From CAMYMQ01 sp963730305 (GTDB lineage: Bacteria; Pseudomonadota; Alphaproteobacteria; Bin65): 64,000 nt of DNA. Within the stretch, counting starts at the first letter, position 1; every line of letters starts with the position of its first letter. The stretch spans positions 1,085,507 through 1,149,506 of the forward strand of contig CAVSRB010000003.1 in assembly GCA_963730305.1 (NCBI GenBank). Direction: 5' to 3'. Below, one piece after another: positions 15,772 to 24,480 of this stretch. Position numbers and translations under genes: made by a program. Below the pieces are notes generated by a model. That model ran no database searches. It was given only the letters and a program-made list of their open reading frames with translations, and was not told where the DNA came from.

Positions 15772-17316
15772 CTATTTGGAGATGCGCAGGTTCGAGAGCG
15801 AGGTGCCGATCGTCTGGAACACGGTCTGCAGCGTCGCCGAATTGGGGGCGTACTGGTAGTAGGGCGACCCGGTGCTGCTGGCGACCGCCTTGAGCGTGGC
15901 CGCCGCGGCCGAATCGTTGAAGCCGAACTGGATCGTGTAGATCAGGATGCCCTGCTTCTTGATGTTGTCGGCGACGGCGATGGCGCGCTCGTTCATCTTC
16001 TGGGTCGAGTACCAGTAACAGCCGCCCCACACCGCCTTGTAGCCGTCGCCGGTGGCGGCGCAGTTGGATCCGTCGGTGAGCAGGACGATGGCGCGGATCA
16101 GCGACTTGTTGGGGTCGTCGGCGGTGCCTTCGGTGAACGGCGCCGTGTTCTTCAGCACCCGCCAGGCCCAGGCCAGCCCCTGCGGCAGGTCGGTGTTGCC
16201 CGTCGGGGTCTTCAGCTTGGTGAGCGCGTTCGTGATCGTGCTCTTGCTCTGGTTGAGCGGGGTGATGCCATGGTTGAGGCACGGCGAGCAGTTGTTGCAG
16301 GTCGTGTCGTACGTGGTGGTGGTCGTGTTTCCGTGGCCGTGGCCGTGGCCATGGCCGTGACCGTGGCCGTTGTTGGTGGTGGTGGTCGTGACTTCCTTGA
16401 TGCGCGGTTCCCAGCCCTTCCAGCCGTACTGGTCGACGTAGCCGAGCAATGTGTCGGCGTCGTTCAGCGTGTTGTAGTCGTCGAGGTAGCGGGCGTAGAC
16501 GCAGCCCTTCCAGCTCGCGCCGGGCTTGTCGAGCAGCAGCACCGGCGAGTTGGAGATTTCCCAGACGTAGTCCTGGCTCTGGCCGGTGTTCGGGTTGATG
16601 AAGGAGGAGACGTATTTCTTCTTGGTCTGGCTCGGGATGTAGCCGGCCAGGGGGCTGGCGTTGGTGGTGTCGAGCATGACGTTGACGTTGCCGTTCCAGG
16701 GCACCAGGCCGATCTTGAGGTTGGCGTTGGTGTCCTGGTCGCCGTAGAGGATGTCGACCAGCGTCTTGGCGGCATCCGTGGCGGCGGTGATCTTCTTCTT
16801 GCCGGCGTTCTAGCTCGCCATCGAGCCGGACATGTCGATCGAGAGGACGACGTCCATCGCCGAGTTCTGGCGGGTGACCTCGGATTCGGCGGATACCGTG
16901 ATGGTCTTGAAGCCGAACAGGTTCATGAAGACGGTCGGCACGGTGGCGGTGGCGCTGACCTTGATCACCGTGCCCAGGGCCGTGGAGCTGACCTTGGTGT
17001 AGGTCGGGCCGTCGACGGTGGCGCCGAGATAGCCGGGCGGGAAGTTGGAATGGAAATACTTCTCGATATCGGCGCCGTAGGCCGAGGTCAGGGCGTTCTT
17101 GCCGCCGGCCAGCGCGGCGGCGTCGACGCTGGTCGACAGCCGCGCCTTGACCAGGTAGGCGCGCGAGGCGTCGGCCGAGATGCCGAGGAAGCCCACCAGC
17201 GGCAGCGCGATGACGGCCGCGAAGGTGTAGAGACTGCCGCGTTGGTCCGCGAGGAAACGACGAAGGAGAGTCAGGCCGAGTCCGCCGCGGCGATGGGGGG
17301 TTTTGGGTCCGTCCAT
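15772..17316 (-). CDS. TadG-like pilus protein with von Willebrand domain, in-frame TAG
   Basis: An open frame of 515 codons interrupted once, by an in-frame TAG at 16810-16812; no base is gained or lost. The N-terminus has the TadE/TadG hallmark: a basic leader, then QRGSLYTFAAVIALPLVGFLGISADASRAYLVKARLSTSVDAAALAGG. A von Willebrand A domain follows, with the metal site DMSGSM just before the TAG, and TDGSNC and IYTIQFGFND later. A His-Gly repeat sits mid-domain. It probably belongs to the envelope/Flp-pilus-associated group. The conserved frame on both sides suggests a recent nonsense change or a base-call error (for example TCG to TAG). Codons before the TAG alone would give a 168-residue fragment. 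Confidence 0.8.
16336..16371 (-). repeat. 6-bp tandem repeat coding (His-Gly)n
   Basis: About six copies of GGCCAC/GGTCAC-like hexamers encode the run GHGHGHGHGHGHG within the von Willebrand domain, flanked by poly-Thr runs (TTTTTT before, NTTTTT after). Such a run could bind metal ions and is prone to length change. Confidence 0.8.
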
Positions 17317-17397
17317 GTCGCCCTACCAGCGTTTCTTGCGCGCCCAAACGGCCGGGCCCGCGATTTCCGGTCGTGACCCAGGGGTAGAGGGGTATTG

Positions 17398-17412
17398 CTA
17401 ACATTTGGTTAA
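17398..17412. promoter_or_regulatory. CtrA-like binding site upstream of tadG-like gene
   Basis: CTAA-N7-TTAA matches the alphaproteobacterial CtrA consensus TTAA-N7-TTAA with one mismatch. It lies 82 bp upstream of the TadG-like start. Pilus and flagellar genes are typical CtrA targets. Confidence 0.4.
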
Positions 17413-17595
17413 TCGGCCGAGCGATTGTGGCGGATTTGCTCGATTTCGAGGCCACGCCGCCGCCAGGGGCATGCGGGCAGGCCCTTTTCCGACGCGGCAA
17501 AAGCGCCTATCACAGCCGGGTCGCGACGCCGAGCCGCGTCGGGCGGCCGGCCGGCACGCGGCCCGACGGACGACCGCAAGGGGAAACGGGAGAGC

Positions 17596-18318
17596 ATGAC
17601 CGAGACACAGAAGACGGCGCTGGTGGTGAGCGCGCATTCGGCGGACTTCGTATGGCGCTGCGGCGGCGCGATCGCCCTCTATGCCCGCAATGGCTACAAG
17701 GTGGTGATCGTCTGCCTGTCCTATGGCGAGCGCGGCGAGTCGGGCAAGCTGTGGAAGCAGGGCAACGTCACCCTCGACCAGGTCAAGGCCGCGCGGCGCG
17801 ACGAGGCCGAGAAGGCCGCCGCGGTGCTCGGCGGCGAGCCGGTCTTCTTCGACCTGGGCGACTATCCGATGCGGGTCGACGACGAGGCGCTCTACAAGCT
17901 GGCCGACCTCTACCGCGAGCTCCGGCCGGAGTTCGTGTTGAGCCACTCGCTCGAGGATCCCTACAACTTCGACCACCCGCTGGCGACCAGGGTCGCCCAG
18001 GAGGCGCGCGTGATCGCCCAGGCGCACGGCCACAATCCGGACGTGCCCGTGATCGGCGCGCCGCCGGTGTTCCTGTTCGAGCCGCACCAGCCCGAACAGT
18101 GCAACTGGAAGCCGCAGGTGCTGCTCGACATCACCGAGGTGTTCGACGTCAAGCAGAAGGCCTTCGAGGCGATGGCCGCGCAGGAGCACCTCTGGGAATA
18201 CTACACCCGGGTCGCGCTGCAGCGCGGCGTCCAGGCCAAGCGCAATTCGGGCCGCGACATCAAGTATGCCGAGGGCTACCAGCGCGTGTTCCCGTTCGTC
18301 ACCGGTGAGCTGATATGA
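17596..18318 (+). CDS. galB: 4-oxalomesaconate hydratase, PIG-L family
   Basis: A 240-residue protein of the LmbE/PIG-L family. It resembles GalB of Pseudomonas putida throughout: VVSAHSADFVWRCGGAIALYARNGYKV, CLSYGERGESGKLWKQG, FFDLGDYPMRVDDEALYKLADLYRELRPEFVLSHS, DPYNFDHPLA, FEPHQPEQCNWKPQ, EYYTRVALQRGVQAKRNSG. The metal site is His14-x2-Asp17 plus the His of DHPLA. GalB hydrates 4-oxalomesaconate to 4-carboxy-4-hydroxy-2-oxoadipate in gallate and protocatechuate meta-cleavage. Its stop overlaps the galC start (ATGA), and galC performs the next step. RBS GGGAAACGGGAGAG. Confidence 0.9.
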   Translation: MTETQKTALVVSAHSADFVWRCGGAIALYARNGYKVVIVCLSYGERGESGKLWKQGNVTLDQVKAARRDEAEKAAAVLGGEPVFFDLGDYPMRVDDEALYKLADLYRELRPEFVLSHSLEDPYNFDHPLATRVAQEARVIAQAHGHNPDVPVIGAPPVFLFEPHQPEQCNWKPQVLLDITEVFDVKQKAFEAMAAQEHLWEYYTRVALQRGVQAKRNSGRDIKYAEGYQRVFPFVTGELI

Positions 18319-19016
18319 GCGGGGTGGTCGTCCGCAACATCCCGCGCGCCGACGCCGAGACGATCGCGGCGCTGGGCAAGCAGGGCGTCGCCACGGTCCA
18401 CGAGGCGCAGGGCCGCAAGGGCCTGCTCGCGCCCTACATGCGGCCGATCTATCCGGGCGCGGCAGCGGCCGGCTCGGCGGTGACGGTGCTGGCCGCGCCG
18501 GGCGACAACTGGATGCTCCACGTCGCCGTCGAGCAGTGCCGGGCCGGCGACATGCTGGTGGTCGCCACCATGGCCCCCTCCACCGACGGCTATTTCGGCG
18601 AGCTGCTGGCGACCTCGCTCCAGGCGCGCGGCGTGGTCGGGCTGGTGATCGACGCCGGCTGCCGCGACGTCGCGGCGCTCAAGGAGATCGGCTTCCCGGT
18701 CTGGTCCAAGGCGATCTCGGCCCGGGGCACGGTCAAGGAGACGATCGGCAGCGTCAACGTGCCGGTGGTCTGCGCCGGCGCGGCGATCGAGCCCGGCGAC
18801 GTGATCGTCGCCGACGACGACGGCGTCGTCGTGGTCAAGCGCGAGGAAGCGCCCGGCGTGGTCGAGGCGGGCCTCAAGCGCGAGGCCAACGAGGCCGACA
18901 AGCGCAAGCGCTTCCAGGCCGGCGAGCTCGGCCTCGACATCTACGGCATGCGCGAGCAGCTGGCCGCCAAGGGCCTAAAGTATGTCGACGACGCCGAGGC
19001 GCTGAAGAAGGGCTGA
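18315..19016 (+). CDS. galC: 4-carboxy-4-hydroxy-2-oxoadipate aldolase, RraA-like
   Basis: A 233-residue RraA-superfamily aldolase (GalC/LigK type). It cleaves 4-carboxy-4-hydroxy-2-oxoadipate to pyruvate and oxaloacetate and can decarboxylate oxaloacetate. The family active site is visible: TDGYFGELLATSLQARGVVGLVIDAGCRDVAAL, where the glycine loop and Arg-Asp bind substrate and divalent metal. The C-terminal EADKRKRFQAGELGLDIYGMREQLAAKGLKYVD is typical of the hexameric aldolases. It is translationally coupled to galB. No ring-cleaving gallate or protocatechuate dioxygenase is adjacent. Confidence 0.9.
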   Translation: MSGVVVRNIPRADAETIAALGKQGVATVHEAQGRKGLLAPYMRPIYPGAAAAGSAVTVLAAPGDNWMLHVAVEQCRAGDMLVVATMAPSTDGYFGELLATSLQARGVVGLVIDAGCRDVAALKEIGFPVWSKAISARGTVKETIGSVNVPVVCAGAAIEPGDVIVADDDGVVVVKREEAPGVVEAGLKREANEADKRKRFQAGELGLDIYGMREQLAAKGLKYVDDAEALKKG

Positions 19017-19197
19017 GCTCCGCCCTCACGCCGCCAACCGCGTCAGGTCCGGCAGCAGCGGCGAGTTGGCCGGGGTCGCCGCTGGGGATCGCAGCACTCC
19101 AGCGGTCGCGGACAAGCGGGAAACAAGGCACAGACAGGCGCGTCCGCGCGCTGGTAAGCTTCGGCCGGGACAGCAACGACCCGGACGGCGATACCGG

Positions 19198-19840
19198 ATG
19201 GCGAGTTCAATAGGGACGGACGGCGGTCTCGGCCTGCGCGAGCGCAACAAGCTCGACAAGCGCAGGCGCATCAAGAAGGCCGTGCGGACGCTGGTGGGGC
19301 GCAAGGGCTACGACGAGATGACGACGCGGGAGATCGCGCGGCTCGCCGGCGTCGGCCTCGGCACCCTGTTCTCCTATGCCACCAACAAGCGCGACCTGTT
19401 GTTCCTGATCTACAACGACGACATCGACATGCTGTTCGACGCCGCCGACGAGGCGGGCGGCGACGGACTACCTCGACCGGTTGATCGGCGTGTTCCGGCC
19501 ATTCTACGAGCATTTCGCCCGCGACCCGGTATTCGCCCGCTACCTACTGCGCGAGCTGATCTTCTACGAAACCGGCGCGGAGGCGGCCCGCTTCCAGGAG
19601 GGCCGGCGCGGCATCGTCGACCGGGTCGAGCAGGCGACGGTGGACGCCCAGGACAAGGGCGCGATCGGCAGCAGCGAGCCGAGCCGCACGATCGCCCGGC
19701 TGATCTTCGCGATCTACCAGGCGGAGATCCGGCGCTGGCTGCTCGAGCCCGACCCGGCGCCGGAGGATGGCCTCGCCCGGCTGCGCCACTTGCTGGGGCT
19801 GGTCGTCGCGGGGCTCGACCCGCGCGCCAGCGCCATTTGA
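19198..19840 (+). CDS. TetR-family regulator (one frameshift)
   Basis: About 213 residues after removing a +1 shift near 19466 (GGD joins DYLDRLIGVFRPFYEHF). The helix-turn-helix is standard: RIKKAVRTLVGRKGYDEMTTREIARLAGVGLGTLFSYATNKRDLLFLIYND. The C-terminal ligand domain (RPFYEHFARDPVFARYLLRELIFYETG, ARLIFAIYQAEIRRWLLEPD) is intact in the other frame. The shift looks like one extra G. It lies downstream of galBC in the same direction and may control them, though nothing proves it. Confidence 0.78.
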
Positions 19841-19914
19841 AGCGCCGGCACGCGACCAACGACATATCGCGTCGTTCGCTACCCTTCGCCGCGTCGACCC
19901 TTTAGACTTGCGCC

Positions 19915-21693
19915 ATGGATAAGCCCACGCGACGCCGCCTCGCGGCCATCGTTTCGACGGACGTGGTCGGCTATTCGCGCCTGATGGGTGCGGACGAGGC
20001 GGGCACGCTGTCACGAATGAAGGCCTACCGGCAGGAAGTCTGGGACCCGGAGATCAAGAAACACGGCGGCCGCATCGTCGGCACCGCCGGGGATGCGCTG
20101 TTGATCGAGTTCGCCAGCGCGGTCTCCGCCGTGGAATGTTCGCTCGCGGTGCAGCAGCAGATGGCCGCGCGTGAGGCCGACCGGTCCGACGATAGCCGCA
20201 TGCTGCTGCGTATCGGCGTCAACATCGGCGAGGTCGTGGTCGACGACGACGATATCTTCGGCGACGGCGTCAACGTCGCTGCCCGGCTGCAGGCGCTCGC
20301 CCCGGCCGGCGGTATCTGCCTCTCCGGCAAGGTGTACGACGAGATCGACGGCAAGATCGCGGCATCGTTCGAGGACGCCGGCGCGCACGAGGTCAAGAAT
20401 ATCGCCCGCCCGGTTCAGGTCCGGCGCTGGACGGCTGACATGACGCCGGCCAAGGACGCGGCAGACGGGGCGCAGCCGTCGGCGCGATTCGACAAGCCCG
20501 CCATCGCCGTCCTGCCCTTCGACAACATGTCGGGCGACGCCGAGCAGGAGTATTTCGTCGATGGCATCACCGAGGATTTGATCACCGAATTGTCGAAGTT
20601 CCGGTGGCTGGCGGTGATCGCGCGCAATTCCACCTTCGTTTACAAGAAGCAGGCTGTGGACATCCCGCAGGTCGGGCGCGAACTCGGCGTCGGCTACGTG
20701 GTGGAAGGCAGCGTGCGGAAGGCCGGTGAGCGGGTCCGCGTCACCGCACAGCTGATCGAAGCGCCGACCAACGAGCACATCTGGGCCGAGCGCTACGACC
20801 GCCAACTGGACGATATCTTCGAACTCCAAGACGAGATCACCCGGACCCTCGTTGGCGTGATCGAACCTGAGCTGGCCAATCGCGAACGCGTGCGCAGCCG
20901 GAACAAGCCGACCGAGAGCATGACCGCCTGGGACCTATACCAACGCGGGCTGCACCATCGGTGGCGCTTCACCCCGGACGACATCGCCAAGGCGCACGAC
21001 TATTTCGATCAGGCGATCGCCACCGACCCCAATTTCGCCGCCGCCTACGCGCACCGGGGCTGGACCGGGTATATCGAGATCATGACCAATGCGGTGCCGG
21101 ACCGGGCCGAAGCGATCGCCGCCAGGATCGCCGACGCGCGCCGCGCCATCGAGCTCGACGATCGCGACTTGCTGGGCTACTGCGCCTACGGCTTCGTTTC
21201 GATTGTCGCGCATGACTATGCCAGTGCTGCGCAGCAGTGTCGCCGCGCGATCGAGCTGAACCCGAGTCTCGCCGCGGCTTACTACGGGCAGGCGTTCGCC
21301 GATTCGATGCTTCGCGGCCTCGACGCCGTGCAGGATTGCCTGGACGCCCTGGACATGGCGATCAAGCTGAGCCCCAACGACCCGCTGATGTGGGCGTTCC
21401 TGAACATGCGGGGGTTGCAGCTGCTGATGTCGGGCAAACCCGAGGCGGCGATCGTAGAATGGCGCCGGGCGAGCCAGTATCCGCATGCGATGTTCTGGGT
21501 CCAACTCGGCCTCGCGGCCGCCAGCTGGCAACTTGGCAACGAACAGGAAGCGCGCGCCATCGTCGCGGCGCAGCGGTCCCATGTACCCGGCCTGTCGATC
21601 GCGCTGATCAACAATTTCTTCGGTCCGGGCGCCCGCGTGATCGACGCCGCCTTCATAGACCCTCTGCGCGAGGCCGGGCTTCCCACGGAGTAG
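19915..21693 (+). CDS. Class III adenylate/guanylate cyclase with TolB-like and TPR domains
   Basis: A 592-residue protein. Residues 8-180 are a class III cyclase catalytic domain: metal-binding Asp16 (IVSTDVVGYSRLMG) and Asp60 (GTAGDALLIEF), then INIGEV-like VNIGEVVVDDDDIFGDGVNVAARLQ with the transition-state Asn/Arg. A TolB-like domain follows (PAIAVLPFDNMSGDAEQEYFVDGITEDLITELSKF, VEGSVRKAGERVRVTAQLIEA, IWAERYDR), then TPR repeats (AHDYFDQAIATDPNFAAAYAHRG, ARRAIELDDRDL, CRRAIELNPSLAAAYYG). This architecture is common in soil Rhizobiales and Rhodospirillales. It makes cyclic nucleotide; its trigger is unknown. No transmembrane segment. Confidence 0.9.
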   Translation: MDKPTRRRLAAIVSTDVVGYSRLMGADEAGTLSRMKAYRQEVWDPEIKKHGGRIVGTAGDALLIEFASAVSAVECSLAVQQQMAAREADRSDDSRMLLRIGVNIGEVVVDDDDIFGDGVNVAARLQALAPAGGICLSGKVYDEIDGKIAASFEDAGAHEVKNIARPVQVRRWTADMTPAKDAADGAQPSARFDKPAIAVLPFDNMSGDAEQEYFVDGITEDLITELSKFRWLAVIARNSTFVYKKQAVDIPQVGRELGVGYVVEGSVRKAGERVRVTAQLIEAPTNEHIWAERYDRQLDDIFELQDEITRTLVGVIEPELANRERVRSRNKPTESMTAWDLYQRGLHHRWRFTPDDIAKAHDYFDQAIATDPNFAAAYAHRGWTGYIEIMTNAVPDRAEAIAARIADARRAIELDDRDLLGYCAYGFVSIVAHDYASAAQQCRRAIELNPSLAAAYYGQAFADSMLRGLDAVQDCLDALDMAIKLSPNDPLMWAFLNMRGLQLLMSGKPEAAIVEWRRASQYPHAMFWVQLGLAAASWQLGNEQEARAIVAAQRSHVPGLSIALINNFFGPGARVIDAAFIDPLREAGLPTE

Positions 21694-21850
21694 CCGGCCG
21701 ACGCCAGGGCCAAATTCTCATGCGCAACCTGTGCGCGTGCCTTGAATTTGTTCCTATCTAGCTAAATATGCAATCCGGACATCAGCGTCGAGGCCAACGC
21801 CCGAAAGCCGAATCATGCGCGGGCACGCGCGAACGTCACATCCCGGAGAA

Positions 21851-21895
21851 GATAACCGAGATAACCGATGATAACCTTCGGCGGTTTTCCCGCCG
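21851..21895 (-). repeat. Hairpin plus triple GGTTATC element, copy 2
   Basis: On the minus strand, 6 bp after the amidohydrolase stop, a 6-bp stem (CGGCGG / CCGCCG) is followed by AAGGTTATCATCGGTTATC and a third GGTTATC. It matches the element at 14653-14700 in order and spacing, although the stem sequence itself differs. The 21694-21850 gap otherwise holds nothing recognisable. Confidence 0.7.
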
Positions 21896-21900
21896 CGGCG

Positions 21901-22743
21901 CTACAGGCCCAGCACGCGCTCCGCGTTGGCGTGGAACAGCTTGGCCCGGACCTCGTCGGAATAGCCGAGCTCGTCCCATTCCCGCATGATCCGCTCGTAG
22001 GGCATGCTCGGATAGTCGCTGCCGAACATGACCTTGTCCTGCAGCCGCCCGCGGATGTCCTTCTTGAGCAGCTCGGGCAGGTATTTCGGCGCCCAGCCCG
22101 ACATCTCCCAGTAGACGTTGCCCTTGTGCAGCGCGACCGCGGTGGTCTCGTCGCCCCACGGCCAGCCCGGGTGGGCCATGATGATCTTGAGGTTGGGGAA
22201 GTTGGCGGCGAGCTCGTCGATCGACGACGGATGGGCGTGGCGGATCTGCGCGCCCATGCCGCCGGGCATGCCCGCGCCCATGCCGGTGGTGCCGACGTCG
22301 ATCATCACCGTCGCGCCGAGCCCGTCGATCAGCTCGAACAGCGGGAAGAAGCGCGGGTCGTTGACCGCGAAATGCTGCATGATCGGGTGGAAGTGGAAGC
22401 CGATGAAGCCGAGGTCCTCGATCGCGTGGCGGGCCTCCTCCATGACCGTCTCGGTCTTGAACGGATCGAGGGTGCCCCAGCACTGGATGATCCGGTCGGG
22501 GTGCCGCTTCCACATGGCGTGGACGTAGTCGTTGGAGCAGGGCGGCGTGCCGACCGTGAGCTCGAGGTCGAGCGCGACCAGGCAGGCCTCGACCCCGGCC
22601 TCGGTGAACTCGGCGACGACCGCGTCCTCTTCCTTGGCGGACCAGTCGCGCTTCCAGTATTGGGCCAGCGCCTCGACGTAGGGGCCCTGGCAGTCGATCC
22701 AGGTCTGGGTGCCCGGATAGCAGTGCAGGTCGATGATCCGCAT
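21901..22743 (-). CDS. Amidohydrolase-family protein (ACMSD/TIM-barrel type)
   Basis: A 280-residue metal-dependent hydrolase or decarboxylase of the amidohydrolase-2 group. Metal and active-site stretches are IIDLHCYPG (HxC in place of HxH), GFIGFHFHPIMQHFAVND, IMAHPGWPWGDE and VMFGSDYPSMPYERI. Relatives include gamma-resorcylate decarboxylase, ACMSD and 4-hydroxyphenyl-beta-ketoacyl-CoA hydrolase. It is the last gene of an operon with an SDR and an aryl-acid ligase, so it probably acts on a CoA-activated aromatic or its side chain. The exact reaction is not settled. Confidence 0.82.
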   Translation of the reverse strand: MRIIDLHCYPGTQTWIDCQGPYVEALAQYWKRDWSAKEEDAVVAEFTEAGVEACLVALDLELTVGTPPCSNDYVHAMWKRHPDRIIQCWGTLDPFKTETVMEEARHAIEDLGFIGFHFHPIMQHFAVNDPRFFPLFELIDGLGATVMIDVGTTGMGAGMPGGMGAQIRHAHPSSIDELAANFPNLKIIMAHPGWPWGDETTAVALHKGNVYWEMSGWAPKYLPELLKKDIRGRLQDKVMFGSDYPSMPYERIMREWDELGYSDEVRAKLFHANAERVLGL

Positions 22744-22767
22744 GAGTGCCCTTCCCCGCCGGCGCGC

Positions 22768-24414
22768 CTAGGCGCCCGCCTCCAGCTTCGCCGTGATCAT
22801 CTCGACCAGGGTCTTCTTCGAGACCTTGCCGAAGGGCGACAAGCGGGAACTCGTCGACGACCTCGAGCCGCTCGGGCAGCTTGAAGCGGGCGACCTCCTG
22901 CGCCTCCAGGTGGGCGAGCAGCTCCTCGAAGGTGAGCGGCTCGCCGTCCCTCAGGATGACGTAGGCGCACATCTTCTCGCCCAGGTTCGGGTCCGGCATG
23001 GCGACGCAGGCGACGTTCTGCACGGCCGGGTGCATCAGGATCAGGTTCTCGACCTCCTCGGCCGAGATCTTCTCGCCGCCGCGGTTGATGACGTCCTTCT
23101 TGCGGCCCTCGACCATGTAGGCGCCGGACGGGTGCTGGCGCATCAGGTCGCCCGAGCGGTAGAAGCCGTCGGCGGTGAAGGCCCGGGCGTTGTGCTCCGG
23201 CACGCCGTAGTAACCGCGCAGGGTATAGGGCCCGCGCACGCACAGCTCGCCGACCTCGCCGAAGGGGACCTCCTTGTCGTCGTCGTCGACCAGCCGCACC
23301 TCGTCGTCCTCGCAGACCGGAAAGCCGACCGTCTCCATCCGCACCGGCTCGGGATCATCCTTCTTCGCGAACATCAGCGTGCCCTCGGACATGCCGAAAT
23401 TCTCCTGGACGAAGACCGAGGGGATCAGCTCCTTGGTCCGCTTGCGCACCTCGGGCTGGAGCCGCTGGCCGCCGCTCTGGATGTATTCGCAGGGTCGACA
23501 GGTCGTGGTCGGCGATCGCCGGGTCGTTGATCCAGCGGATCAGCAGCGCGGGCACGACGTGGATGTGCGTGACGCCATGCTTCTCGACCAGCGGGAAGAT
23601 GGTCTCGCCGCGCACCGAGGTGTCGAGCACGACGGTGCCGCCGTGGAGCAGGAAGCCCTGCATCCCCGGGCAGGCGAGCGCCAGGTTGTGCTCGATCGGC
23701 AGGATGTCGAGCAGCACCTTGTCCGGCCCGACCTCGGTGACGGCCGAGGCGAGCTTGGAGTTGCAGATATAGTCGTTGTGGGTGCGGGGGATCAGCTTGG
23801 GAATGCCGGTGGTGCCGCCCGAGAGCTGGAACACCGCCGGATCCTCCGGGATCGATCTCCAGCGCGGCGATGTCGGCCTCGGTCGCGGTCGGCTCCCGGG
23901 TCATCAGCGCATCCATCGATTCGAACCCCGGCCGGCCCTCGCCCAGGATGACGCCGAACTCGAGGCACGGCTGTTCCTGGCGCACCCGCTCGATCATGTC
24001 GGCGAAGTCGAAGTCCCTGGCCTTGTCGGGGATGAAGCAGGCGCGCGCCTGGGCGATCTCGGTGAACTGGCTGACCTCGCGATAGCGGTGCGACGGCAGC
24101 GCCATGATCGGGATCACGCCGATCTTCTGGAGCGCGAAATAGAGGTAGGCGAATTCGACGACGTTGGGGAACTGGACGATGATCCGATCGAGCGGCCTGA
24201 GCCCCATGTCGAGCAGATTGAGCGCGAGCCGGGTCGAGCGTTCGTCGATCTGGCGGTAGGAGACCCGCTGCTCGCCGTCGATGATCGCCGTCTTGTCGCC
24301 CCAGCGCGCGAACACGTCGGCGAACTGGCTGGCGATGGTGCGGTCTTCCCAATAGCCCTTGGCGCGGTATTTGGCCGCGTAGTCCGGCGGAAAGCGGACG
24401 ACTCCCTCGAGCAT
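22768..24414 (-). CDS. EntE/DhbE-like aryl-acid AMP ligase (three frameshifts)
   Basis: About 547 residues after correcting three +1 shifts near 23848, 23488 and 22842. The order matches EntE-type ligases: DYAAKYRAKGYWEDR, VVQFPN-like IVQFPNVVEFAYLYFALQKIGVIPIMALPSHR, the P-loop LSGGTTGIPKLIPRTHNDY, QENFGMSEGTLMFA, RGYYGVPEHNARAFTADGFYRSGDL, GRKKDVINRGGEKISAEEVENLI and the C-terminal catalytic lysine in PFGKVSKKTL. It adenylates a salicylate- or 2,3-dihydroxybenzoate-like acid. With no siderophore genes around and catabolic neighbours, formation of a CoA thioester for degradation is likelier. RBS GGGAGGGAGC before the ATG. Confidence 0.82.
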
Positions 24415-24480
24415 GCTCCCTCCCAATCTTTGCCGTCGCCCGCGCGTCGGTTGGGGCGGGCTGTTCTTAGACCCTATAGA

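Noticed and set aside
16336..16371. Minisatellite as a possible recombination hot spot
   Set aside because: It lies in frame in the TadG-like gene and is explained by the His-Gly coding repeat.
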